Below, one piece after another: positions 6,373-12,817 of a stretch of 19,285 nt of DNA (position 1 is its first letter; every line of letters starts with the position of its first letter). Source of the DNA: Nitrososphaerota archaeon (GTDB lineage: Archaea > Thermoproteota > Nitrososphaeria > Nitrososphaerales > JAGGXQ01). The translations under genes and the position numbers were made by a program. The stretch is taken from assembly GCA_021162925.1 (NCBI GenBank), contig JAGGXQ010000135.1:1-19285 (forward strand), in the 5' to 3' direction. The notes under the pieces are model-generated. The model was not told the origin of the DNA, searched no databases, and saw nothing but the letters and a program-made list of their open reading frames with translations.

Positions 6373-6621
6373 ATGAATTGCAACTTGGACGGCCTGTTGG
6401 AGCTGTTGGAGCTGTGCGACGAGGAGGAGATGACGGTCTACAGGCTATCCAGGAGGTTCAACAGGGCTACCGCGATAAGGTACGTGAAGTTCCTGCTCTC
6501 TAAGGGTTTCTTGGAGGTCAGGGGGACCAGGAAGCGTGGAGATTTCGAGGTCAAGGTGTACGGCACAACCGAAAAGGGGAGGAGGTTGCTGAAGCTCTTC
6601 GAGGGTGATGGCCTTGCTTAG
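6373..6621 (+). CDS. Winged-helix DNA-binding protein, 82 aa
   Basis: A small winged helix-turn-helix protein. MTVYRLSRRFNRATAIRYVKFLLSKGFLEV gives the helix-turn-helix, and KRGDFEVKVYGTTEKGRRLLKLF gives the wing and closing helix with the typical TEKGRRLL motif of archaeal transcription regulators. The start ATG is fixed by the symmetric TATA box; the earlier ATG at 6366 is in another frame. The 3' end overlaps the portal gene by 14 nt, so this regulator and the capsid genes form one transcription unit. It probably balances the divergent ribbon-helix-helix protein. Confidence 0.72.
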   Translation: MNCNLDGLLELLELCDEEEMTVYRLSRRFNRATAIRYVKFLLSKGFLEVRGTRKRGDFEVKVYGTTEKGRRLLKLFEGDGLA

Positions 6622-7726
6622 GCTCTTCAGGAGGAAGGAGAGCGCCGGGGTCGTCGTCCTGCTGAAGGACAGGATAGTGGAGAGGCCGAGCATAACCTTC
6701 GAGAGCTACATAAACGCCTACCTCGGGGACCCTTACATAGCGGCGGCGGTGGATCTGCTGACCGATCAGGTCCTAGGGTCGGGGTTCTACACCTACAGCG
6801 AGGATGAGAGGGCCAAGGAGGTGATAGACGAGTTCAACCGGAGGGTGGGGATGGACAACCTGCTGAAGTGCGTGGTGAAAGAGGTGGTGCTCGCCGGGAA
6901 CTCCTTCCTAGAGCTGGTCGAGCCCACGTCGATCGAGGAGCTGAGGCCGATCAGGCTTTCGAGCGTCGTCGAGGTGGTCAGGGATAGGGAATCCCTGAAG
7001 CCCCTGTACTACAAGCTCAGGGAAGGTGGTAGAGAAAGGGAGCTGGAGAGCGGCAGGGTCGTGCACTTCAGGTTCAACCCGGTAAACAACTCGGCGTTCG
7101 GAATAGGCATGATCCACCAGCTACTAGAGGGGAGGAGCTACCAGGGCAAGTACGTCCCTCCCCTGATCGAAATAAAGGCCCAGATGGAGGACGACATGAG
7201 GAAGGTGCTCCACCACTACCTGCCAAGGCACATATACCAGTTCAAGGGGACGAGCGACGAGGTGCTCAAGAACGAGATAGCCCCCCTGATCAGGGAGCTG
7301 GAAGCCGGCGAGGACCTGCTGACCAACAAAGAGGTCGAGATAAAGGAGGTGAAGCTCGATCCCAGGGCTAGGTTCGGCGAGTACATATCCTACGTCGAGA
7401 ACCAGATCCTGGCGGGGCTTCAGACCCCCGTGATAAAGCTATTCACGACGCCGGGGTTCACCGAGGCCTCTGCGAAGGCCGCGATAGCGATCTCCGAAAG
7501 GAAGGTGAGATCGGTCCAGAGGTTCGTGAAGAGGGTCGTCGAAAACGAGATATGGGACAGGGTGCTGAAGCAGAGCGGGATCCCTTCGAAGGTGAGGATG
7601 AACTGGGGCCAGCCCGACGTCCCCAAGCTCGAATTCAGGGACGTCATGAGGGCATTCGAGCTGGGAGTTATAAGCAAGGAGGAGGCGAGGAGGATGCTCG
7701 CCGATATGGGGTGGAGGCTGGACTAG
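6608..7726 (+). CDS. Phage-type portal protein
   Basis: A 373-residue protein resembling HK97-type portal proteins, which form the ring through which DNA enters and leaves the capsid. Signs are DPYIAAAVDLLTDQVLGSGF near the N-terminus, VVKEVVLAGNSFLELV, the clip region GRVVHFRFNPVNNSAFGIGM, and the late segment YVENQILAGLQTPVIKLFT with a final ELGVISKEEARRMLADMGWR, seen in many portals. It is compact compared with bacterial phage versions. ATG 6608 is chosen over the GTG at 6605. It is translationally linked to the regulator upstream. No terminase gene precedes it, although in phages terminase usually does. Confidence 0.82.
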   Translation: MALLRLFRRKESAGVVVLLKDRIVERPSITFESYINAYLGDPYIAAAVDLLTDQVLGSGFYTYSEDERAKEVIDEFNRRVGMDNLLKCVVKEVVLAGNSFLELVEPTSIEELRPIRLSSVVEVVRDRESLKPLYYKLREGGRERELESGRVVHFRFNPVNNSAFGIGMIHQLLEGRSYQGKYVPPLIEIKAQMEDDMRKVLHHYLPRHIYQFKGTSDEVLKNEIAPLIRELEAGEDLLTNKEVEIKEVKLDPRARFGEYISYVENQILAGLQTPVIKLFTTPGFTEASAKAAIAISERKVRSVQRFVKRVVENEIWDRVLKQSGIPSKVRMNWGQPDVPKLEFRDVMRAFELGVISKEEARRMLADMGWRLD

Positions 7727-7732
7727 CACAAA

Positions 7733-7742
7733 GTTTATCTAT
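7733..7742 (+). promoter_or_regulatory. TATA-like box for the protease-capsid gene
   Basis: GTTTATCTAT centred about 27 nt before ATG 7765, so the capsid gene has its own promoter in addition to read-through from the portal. GTGAT directly before the ATG may also assist initiation. Confidence 0.5.
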
Positions 7743-7764
7743 ACAAGACGTTGAATGATGTGAT

Positions 7765-9174
7765 ATGATGTCAAAAAGCTTGGTGGTGGAGGGGACGAAG
7801 ATCAGGGGCACCTTGGCCATACCCAGGGTGAGCAGGAACCTTACCCTCTACCTACCGAACGAGCTGGAGCAGGCGGTCAGGAGGCTCGGTGGGAGGAAGG
7901 TCCCGATATACCTGGAGCACATAAGCGCGGGGAACGAGATCGGCTACGCAACCCTCAGCTGGAACCCGGAGTCGTTCGCGGTCGAGTTCGAGGGCGAGAT
8001 AACCGACGACGAAATAGCGCGCAAGATAAGGGACGGGGAGATAAGGCACGTGAGCCTAGGAGCAGATTACGAGAGGATAGATTCGTTCGACGGATACAGC
8101 GTCCCTAGAGGGCTGAGGTTCAAGGAGCTGAGCCTGGTCGCGGTCCCAGGGATACCGGAGGCGAACGTCGTCGTAGAGTCGATAAGGCTCTTCGGGAAGC
8201 ACGTCGTAGAGAGGCCTGGAGAGGTCATAGGGAAGGGGGATAGGAGGATGAAGATATACGAGGCGCTCAGGAGGGTGAAGGAGGCTATAGACGCGACCTC
8301 GGCTTCGGATGCGCTGGGCCAGCTCTGGCAACCCGATGTGATAACCCTCCCGGCCGGGCTGAAGGCGGGGCTCAGGCAGTTCTCCAAGGTCGTCGAGATA
8401 CCGAAGGGTGCGGATAGGGTAAACTTCACCAGGGTTTCGACCCCTAGCTTCGCGGCTCTGAGCGAGGGTAGCGTCCCCGAGGATGCGGCCCAGACCGTCG
8501 ACAAGATCACGGTGATCCCCACGGAGAGGGGGGCGAAGCAGAGGATAAGCTATTCGGTCATAGAGTCCTCGACCCCCGATATAGTCGATGCGATAGAGAG
8601 GAGCTTCCTCGAAGCGGCGATCCTAGACGAGGACGAGGAGATATTGGGGAAGCTGGACGCGCTCGCCCCCGAAGACATGGCCTCCGTGATCTATGGGGAC
8701 GGATCGGTGAGCTCCGAATCCGACGTAACGTCGGGCATGACGTTCAAGGCGAAGAGGATAAGCGAGGCGGTGATGGCGATAAGCAGAGAGGGGTACGGGA
8801 TAGAGCCGGGCAGCCTGGTCGCGGTGCTATCGCCGAAGCAGTACCAGGACCTCCTAGAGGATTCGGACGTGAAGGCGGCCATGCAGTACGGCGCCTTGAA
8901 GGGCCTGGACAGCGGGGTCGTAGGTAGGCTCTACGGCGTAGACCTGGCCGTTTCGACGAAGGTCCCAACTGGCAGCGGCTCTGGAACCCCGGCGATAACG
9001 ACCTACCACTCGTTCGTCTTCAAGAAAGGCGCCGTGGGCCTTGGCATATCCAGGAACCTCCAGATAGAGACCGATAGGAGGATAGGGGAGAGGATGCTCT
9101 GGATCGTCGGGAGCCACAGGATAGCGAGCGCAGTCTTGGAGCCGAAGGCGGTCGTGAAGATCGTGACCGCCTAA
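7765..9174 (+). CDS. Fused prohead protease and HK97-fold major capsid protein
   Basis: A 469-residue two-domain protein. Residues about 1-140 match the HK97-type prohead protease: VPIYLEHISAGNEIGYATL with the likely catalytic His52, RHVSLGADYE with the likely catalytic Ser97, and FKELSLVAVPGIPEANVV. Residues about 162-469 match the major capsid protein: DVITLPAGLKAGLRQF, NFTRVSTPSFAALSEG and VDKITVIPTERGAKQRISYS, and later YGVDLAVSTKVPTGS and the closing SHRIASAVLEPKAVVKI. The protease would normally cut a capsid precursor during shell maturation; here it is on the same chain. An internal ATG at 8248 could produce the capsid domain alone. A lone encapsulin is unlikely, because a portal gene and a protease are present. 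Confidence 0.85.
   Translation: MMSKSLVVEGTKIRGTLAIPRVSRNLTLYLPNELEQAVRRLGGRKVPIYLEHISAGNEIGYATLSWNPESFAVEFEGEITDDEIARKIRDGEIRHVSLGADYERIDSFDGYSVPRGLRFKELSLVAVPGIPEANVVVESIRLFGKHVVERPGEVIGKGDRRMKIYEALRRVKEAIDATSASDALGQLWQPDVITLPAGLKAGLRQFSKVVEIPKGADRVNFTRVSTPSFAALSEGSVPEDAAQTVDKITVIPTERGAKQRISYSVIESSTPDIVDAIERSFLEAAILDEDEEILGKLDALAPEDMASVIYGDGSVSSESDVTSGMTFKAKRISEAVMAISREGYGIEPGSLVAVLSPKQYQDLLEDSDVKAAMQYGALKGLDSGVVGRLYGVDLAVSTKVPTGSGSGTPAITTYHSFVFKKGAVGLGISRNLQIETDRRIGERMLWIVGSHRIASAVLEPKAVVKIVTA
8234..8250 (+). promoter_or_regulatory. Possible internal translation start for free capsid protein
   Basis: Purine-rich AAGGGGGATAGGAGG leads into ATG 8248 (residue 162), exactly at the protease-capsid junction. 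It would yield a 308-residue capsid protein beginning MKIYEALRRV. The GGAGG abuts the ATG, so the AAGGGGGA further up is the better spaced ribosome site. Confidence 0.35.
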
Positions 9175-9196
9175 CCCCAAATTTTTTGGTGATCCC

Positions 9197-9499
9197 ATGT
9201 ACACGACCATAGATAAGGTGAAGCTGTGGCTGGGGATAAGCGAGGACAGGTTCGACGGCGAGCTCAACGACCTCATTTACTCGGCCTCCTCGGAGCTTGA
9301 CGTGAAGCTCAAGGCCCTTGGCATCTACCCGATGCCCGATGAGATTTCGGATGCGATCTCCGATGCCCTGGCAGAGTACTGCGCTGGGATCTTCAGGGCG
9401 AGGAGGTCGAACGACTTCACGATGGTGAAGCACGCCGAAGAAAGGCTCGAAAACATCCTGAGCGCCTATTCGAGCTACTTCGGGAAGGTAACGGCATGA
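9197..9499 (+). CDS. Head-tail connector-like protein
   Basis: A 100-residue, mostly helical protein. MYTTIDKVKLWLGISEDRFDGELNDLIYSASSELDVKLKAL looks like gp6/DUF3199-type connectors, which start with a short helix, then a surface-exposed second helix, and sit below the portal. ISDAISDALAEYCAGIFRARR continues the helical bundle, as in that family. Position directly after the capsid gene is the usual place. ATG 9197 follows a GGTGAT ribosome site with ideal spacing. The stop overlaps the next gene's start in ATGA, indicating coupling. Confidence 0.62.
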   Translation: MYTTIDKVKLWLGISEDRFDGELNDLIYSASSELDVKLKALGIYPMPDEISDAISDALAEYCAGIFRARRSNDFTMVKHAEERLENILSAYSSYFGKVTA

Positions 9500-9909
9500 C
9501 CTACAAGGAGATAGCCCAAAAGCTCGTGGAGCTCTTCAGCTCCAGGGAAGGGCTAGAGTTCGAGTGGGTGATCGGGCTCCCTAAGGGGTTCAAGAGCTAC
9601 CCATCGGGCTGGGTATCCTTCGTCAGGAAGGAGGGAGGGGGAGAGGCCTCTACCTCCGGCTACCTCTACGAGCTGGTCTACGAAGTAGGGGTCGCCGATA
9701 GGAGCGTCGACGAGGGGGAGGCGGAGGAGAGCGTCTACGAAAAGGTGGAGCTCATCGAGGAGGCCGTGGATTCCAACCCCAGCCTGGACGGGCTCGTGGA
9801 GGACTTGCCGATGCCGAAGAAGGTCTACATCGAGCCCTATAAGGAGGGAAGGGATTACGCCGTGACCGTCGGCAGGGTCATCTTCACGTTCAAGAAGTGG
9901 ATGAAGTGA
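9496..9909 (+). CDS. Tail-terminator or head-closure-like protein
   Basis: A 137-residue protein that overlaps the connector gene by four bases. Its central YLYELVYEVGVADRSVDEGEAEESVYEKVELIEEAV and SLDGLVEDL followed by DYAVTVGRVIFTF resemble phage minor tail/terminator proteins, where a conserved -N-P-x-L-x-G-L-V-x-D- stretch separates the helix from the last strands. The identification rests on that pattern and on gene order; sequence identity in this family is low. Nothing downstream continues a tail operon: the next gene is on the other strand and overlaps its 3' end by 20 nt. Confidence 0.5.
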   Translation: MTYKEIAQKLVELFSSREGLEFEWVIGLPKGFKSYPSGWVSFVRKEGGGEASTSGYLYELVYEVGVADRSVDEGEAEESVYEKVELIEEAVDSNPSLDGLVEDLPMPKKVYIEPYKEGRDYAVTVGRVIFTFKKWMK

Positions 9910-10321
9910 GGCCCCTCTCCTCAAGCTCCCTTATAAGCTCCTCGGCCTTCGAGTTCAGGTAAGTGAGGGCTTCGTCGAGCCTCTTCACCTTCCCCCTCCT
10001 GTACCTGATCAGCTCCCTGTGCCTCCAGCAGTACCCTTCATCCGTGGGCATCCTGGTGAAATACTCGGGGGACTTGAGCTCGTCGGGGAGCTCGTCGAAG
10101 GGTAAGATGTACTCGACCATGAACCACTCATCCCCGTCTCCGTATTCGCAACCCGTTTCGACGTCGAAGAAGAGGTGCAGCGGCCCCTTCGATAGGCCGG
10201 AGCCATCCACCCTGGGATGCTTGAACTCGGAGTCGGAGAAGCCGAGCCTCTTGAGCCCTGGTATGAAGTACTCCTTTATTATCGCGCTTCTGAGCACCCT
10301 GTTGGCATCGCTTACCTTCAT
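9890..10321 (-). CDS. Hypothetical protein, 143 aa
   Basis: I do not recognise it. The N-terminus (MKVSDANRVLRSAIIKEYFIPGLKRLGF) looks helical and is followed by a compact region rich in aromatic and acidic residues: LHLFFDVETGCEYGDGDEWFMVEYILPFDELPDEL. The C-terminus is a helix with charged repeats (KRLDEALTYLNSKAEELIREL) and ends in SSTS. It has two isolated cysteines and no membrane segment. A TATA-like box at 10347-10356 fits its ATG. It faces the capsid cassette tail to tail, overlapping by 20 nt, so it could be a viral cargo gene or a host gene at the border. Confidence 0.6.
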   Translation of the reverse strand: MKVSDANRVLRSAIIKEYFIPGLKRLGFSDSEFKHPRVDGSGLSKGPLHLFFDVETGCEYGDGDEWFMVEYILPFDELPDELKSPEYFTRMPTDEGYCWRHRELIRYRRGKVKRLDEALTYLNSKAEELIRELEERGLTSSTS

Positions 10322-10346
10322 CGACTTTCAACGATTTATCCCAGCG

Positions 10347-10356
10347 TCTTTATAAG
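10347..10356 (-). promoter_or_regulatory. TATA box for the 143-aa gene
   Basis: CTTATAAAGA on the minus strand, about 30 nt upstream of ATG 10321. The rest of 10357-10417 has no feature I can name. Confidence 0.5.
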
Positions 10357-10417
10357 TTTGCCCTATTCGTGCTAAATATCCCATTCCTCCAAGCCGGTGG
10401 CCGAAAACCTAGGAGGG

Positions 10418-11038
10418 TTAGGACTCGTCCTTGAGCGGGGGTAGTGGGGGAAGCTCGTCCCCCATCCTCGCCTCCGCCACGCTCTCCGCCTCCGCCAGTA
10501 TCTTCTCCGCCTCTTCGCTCATAGCCTCGAAGTTTATTGTAAAGCCGGATAGGTTGGTGAACTCGGTCACGAAGCCGGATATGCTCTGGGTCAGCGCATC
10601 CATCTCCATCCCGGCCTCCGGGACGACCTTGACCAGCTCCTTCTTCACGCTCCTTATGACGCCGCCAACCGGTGCGAGGGTTGCGACCGCATCCCCTAGG
10701 TCCTCCACGGTCCTGAGCCTCATCTCGGTCCTTTCGAGCACGAGCTTGAGCCCCTCGACCATCTTGGTTATCTTCCTGATCTCCTGTATCTCGTTGGTGA
10801 TCGCCTTTGCCTGATCCATTTCGTGCTTCTGAATGTGGGATACCGCCTTCTTGAAGAGCGTCTTATCCCTCTGCTTAAGGGATTGAAGCCTACCATCTAG
10901 CAGCTTTATCTGGGAGCTTATCCTCCTCCTCGCCTCCTCAAGCCTGGCCCTCAAGGGATCGTTCCTGACGGCCTCCTTTATCCTCTCGCTTACGGGCGTC
11001 TTCCTCGAATAATTCCAATTCTTCTCGAACCCGCTCAT
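10418..11038 (-). CDS. cdvB: ESCRT-III/CdvB-family protein
   Basis: Member of the Snf7/CdvB family, which polymerises on membranes for division or vesicle scission. The 206 residues follow the family plan: a basic N-terminus (RIKEAVRNDPLRARLEEARR), a long hairpin of helices at about 30-110 (RRRISSQIKLLDGRLQSLKQ, then QAKAITNEIQEIRKITKMVE and LERTEMRLRT), a further helical part, and a C-terminal DELPPLPPL (about 194-202) resembling the MIM2 motif that binds the MIT domain of the Vps4/CdvC ATPase. It lacks the winged-helix extension of full CdvB, so it resembles the shorter CdvB1/B2-type paralogues. CdvA and CdvC are not in the window. The number of the paralogue cannot be told from this. Confidence 0.85.
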   Translation of the reverse strand: MSGFEKNWNYSRKTPVSERIKEAVRNDPLRARLEEARRRISSQIKLLDGRLQSLKQRDKTLFKKAVSHIQKHEMDQAKAITNEIQEIRKITKMVEGLKLVLERTEMRLRTVEDLGDAVATLAPVGGVIRSVKKELVKVVPEAGMEMDALTQSISGFVTEFTNLSGFTINFEAMSEEAEKILAEAESVAEARMGDELPPLPPLKDES

Positions 11039-11058
11039 CGTTTATGGGTTCCGGATTT

Positions 11059-11068
11059 CGATAAAAAG
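11059..11068 (-). promoter_or_regulatory. TATA box for the CdvB-like gene
   Basis: CTTTTTATCG on the minus strand, centred about 26 nt before ATG 11038; leaderless spacing. Confidence 0.5.
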
Positions 11069-11098
11069 CGGCTCGGTTCAAATTAATGCATAATTCGA

Positions 11099-11548
11099 TC
11101 AAAATTCGTTCGGGGCGTAGCAAGGGTAGGGGAGGCCTCCGTTTACGTGCTCTATGGCCTTCTCGACCACCAGATCGGATACGTCTATCGCCTTCCTGTT
11201 CCAATCTACGTCCCCGACGTATAGCTCGGCCCTGCCGTTCTCGTCGACCGCTATGAGCCAGATGGGCCTCCCGTAGAACGGCTTCACTAGCCTGCAGTCG
11301 AACCTTTCGCACCTCATCACCCCGTTCCTTTCGGAGAAGTACTTGCAACTCCTGCAGTACTTCCCCAGCCATATGATCTCCTTGATCCTCCTGAACCTCC
11401 CTAGGATGACCCTGGCCTCCTCCTTCATCAGCCTCTCCAGCTCCTTCCTACCCTCTTCGGTGTCGAGGTAGTACTCCAGGTTCTCCGTTACCTCTTCCCT
11501 CCAGTTTTTCCGCATCCAGTATTGATGGGGCCGGAGGTATTTTTCCAT
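11099..11548 (-). CDS. Hypothetical Cys-rich protein, 149 aa
   Basis: Unrecognised. After a charged helical N-terminus, Cys65, Cys68, Cys80 and Cys85 (KYCRSCKYF ... MRCERFDC) form a Cys-x2-Cys-x11-Cys-x4-Cys pattern that could bind zinc or an iron-sulfur cluster; a further Cys is near the end. The later part (RPIWLIAVDENGRAELYVGD) looks like beta strands. Its ATG shares a base with the stop of the site-2 protease gene (TAATG), so it is coupled to it and probably works in the same process. No membrane helix is visible, so it would be soluble or a bound partner. Confidence 0.65.
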   Translation of the reverse strand: MEKYLRPHQYWMRKNWREEVTENLEYYLDTEEGRKELERLMKEEARVILGRFRRIKEIIWLGKYCRSCKYFSERNGVMRCERFDCRLVKPFYGRPIWLIAVDENGRAELYVGDVDWNRKAIDVSDLVVEKAIEHVNGGLPYPCYAPNEF

Positions 11549-12726
11549 TACGATAAGATGTAGGGGCCGAAGACTATGAGGAGGATCACGGAGAGGAAGA
11601 AGAGGCTGAGGCCGAGCGTTATGGCTTCCTTAACCCTTTTGCCCAGCTTAAGGGGGTCGAGGGCGAACTTCAGGGCCTTCCCACCGTCGAGCGGGTATAT
11701 CGGGATCGCGTTGAATATCCCTACGTTCACGTTCACGAACCACGTCCAGTAGAGCAGCTCCGCCAGGTAGCGGTAGGACGGGCCCAAGGGGTGCGAGTAG
11801 AAATCGCAGAAGGGAGGGGAGAAGGGGAAGAACCCGTAGGCCATGGTCGGGGGGACGAAGTTTATCATCGGGTTTAATACGGCTTCACGCTCATACCTCC
11901 TCAGCCTATCCCAGCTCCCCAGCTCTAGGAGCTGGACGCCCATCATCGGGCCCTTTTCCGTCGGCTTCGGCTTCAGCTTCAAGTCTAGGAATCCCGAAGA
12001 AGGGCGGTAGAGCTTGAGTTCGAGCAACCCGTCCTCTTTCACCAGCTCCGAAAGCGCGGTGAAGTTCCTGACCTCAACCCCGTTCACCTCGACTATTACG
12101 TCCTTCGGCATTACGCCTGCGTCCTTGGCCGGGTAGCCGTCCATGACCCCGACCACCAGCAACCCATCGACCAGAGGCCTCATCCCGGAGACGACGACGA
12201 GCAGGAGGGCCAAGGAGAGCAGGGCGAGGAGGACGTTCGAGGACGGACCCGCTGAGAGCACGCTGACCGAGTTCCTTACCCCCGAACGCTTCAGCTCCTC
12301 CTCGTCTATTTCGACGAAAGCGCCTACGGGGATCGGTCCAAGGAGGAGGAGGCCTGTGGACTTGACCTCCATCCCCTTGCTCCTGGCCACGATCCCGTGA
12401 GAAATCTCGTGGACTGCCACGCCCACCGCTATCCCTATCCACCCGTAAAGGATCGGGAGGTAGGGGTTCAGCCCCGGTATGAGGACGTAGGAGGAGAGGC
12501 CGATCTGCCTTCCGATCTCCCTGACCTCCTGGGACTGGATCGTCGAGAGCATGGTCAGGAGGAGTAGGTAGGCGGAGAAGCCCGATATGAGGGGCAGGAG
12601 GTAGAGGATGAGCGTCGAGAGGGGCTTGCTGAGCTTCGCCCTGCCGAGCCTATCCATCAGGGAGAGGAGCCTCTCGGTCCTGATCAGGATGAAAGGCGCC
12701 TTGACCTCAACCCTCTTGGGCCCCAC
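11548..12726 (-). CDS. Site-2 protease (M50 family) with PDZ domain
   Basis: An intramembrane zinc metalloprotease that cleaves membrane-embedded substrates such as anti-sigma-like or signalling proteins. The zinc motif HEISH is at residues 106-110, and the second catalytic region FNAIPIYPLDGG (about 338-349) carries the ligand Asp. Between them is a PDZ domain at about 185-255 (PAKDAGVMPKDVIVEVNGVEV). Hydrophobic segments at about 35-60, 90-112, 128-140, 160-183, 322-345 and 366-391 fit a multi-span topology. The start is GTG 12726, at the leaderless distance from a TATA-like element. It is coupled to the Cys-rich gene downstream and divergent from the transporter gene, with a shared palindrome between them. 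Substrate unknown. Confidence 0.9.
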   Translation of the reverse strand: MGPKRVEVKAPFILIRTERLLSLMDRLGRAKLSKPLSTLILYLLPLISGFSAYLLLLTMLSTIQSQEVREIGRQIGLSSYVLIPGLNPYLPILYGWIGIAVGVAVHEISHGIVARSKGMEVKSTGLLLLGPIPVGAFVEIDEEELKRSGVRNSVSVLSAGPSSNVLLALLSLALLLVVVSGMRPLVDGLLVVGVMDGYPAKDAGVMPKDVIVEVNGVEVRNFTALSELVKEDGLLELKLYRPSSGFLDLKLKPKPTEKGPMMGVQLLELGSWDRLRRYEREAVLNPMINFVPPTMAYGFFPFSPPFCDFYSHPLGPSYRYLAELLYWTWFVNVNVGIFNAIPIYPLDGGKALKFALDPLKLGKRVKEAITLGLSLFFLSVILLIVFGPYILS

Positions 12727-12748
12727 GCCTACGATTCGAAGGTTCGGG

Positions 12749-12757
12749 TAGATAAGC
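12749..12757 (-). promoter_or_regulatory. TATA-like box for the site-2 protease gene
   Basis: GCTTATCTA on the minus strand, centred about 27 nt before GTG 12726. Confidence 0.45.
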
Positions 12758-12761
12758 GTAT

Positions 12762-12777
12762 TACCAAATTTTTGGTA
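12762..12777. promoter_or_regulatory. Operator-like inverted repeat between divergent promoters
   Basis: TACCAAA-TT-TTTGGTA, a 16-bp perfect dyad between the two TATA-like boxes of the site-2 protease and the transporter gene. A regulator bound here could control both. It is too short a stem for a strong terminator. Confidence 0.5.
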
Positions 12778-12787
12778 TTATAAAAAA

Positions 12788-12795
12788 TTTTATAA
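12788..12795 (+). promoter_or_regulatory. TATA box for the transporter gene
   Basis: TTTATAAG centred about 27 nt before GTG 12818; this spacing is what selects that start. Confidence 0.55.
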
Positions 12796-12817
12796 GATAT
12801 TGAGGGGTAGGGTCCAT

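Larger units (their letters stand above)
5816..9909. mobile_element. Virus-derived capsid island (partial provirus or domesticated module)
   Basis: Contains an HK97-type head module (portal, protease-capsid fusion, connector, tail-terminator-like protein) plus a divergent regulator pair. Known tailed viruses also need terminase, tail and usually integrase genes, none of which is present here. The left edge is placed at the relic after the NifX-like gene. The right edge is uncertain; the 143-aa gene at 9890-10321 may belong too. The only shared short repeat I found (AGGGTTAGG, 5852-5860 and 10414-10422) is too short to define attachment sites. Confidence 0.7.

Noticed and set aside
7765..9174. 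Encapsulin (shell for enzyme cargo) instead of a viral capsid
   Set aside because: The portal gene, the fused prohead protease and the connector genes fit a virus-type head; encapsulins have none of these.
5852..10422. 9-nt direct repeat AGGGTTAGG at both ends of the viral island as attachment sites
   Set aside because: A match of this length is likely enough by chance between two gaps of this size, and no integrase is present.
10431..10814. Plus-strand 127-aa Ser-rich frame opposite the CdvB-like gene
   Set aside because: Low-complexity shadow of a well recognised coding region; no promoter or domain.
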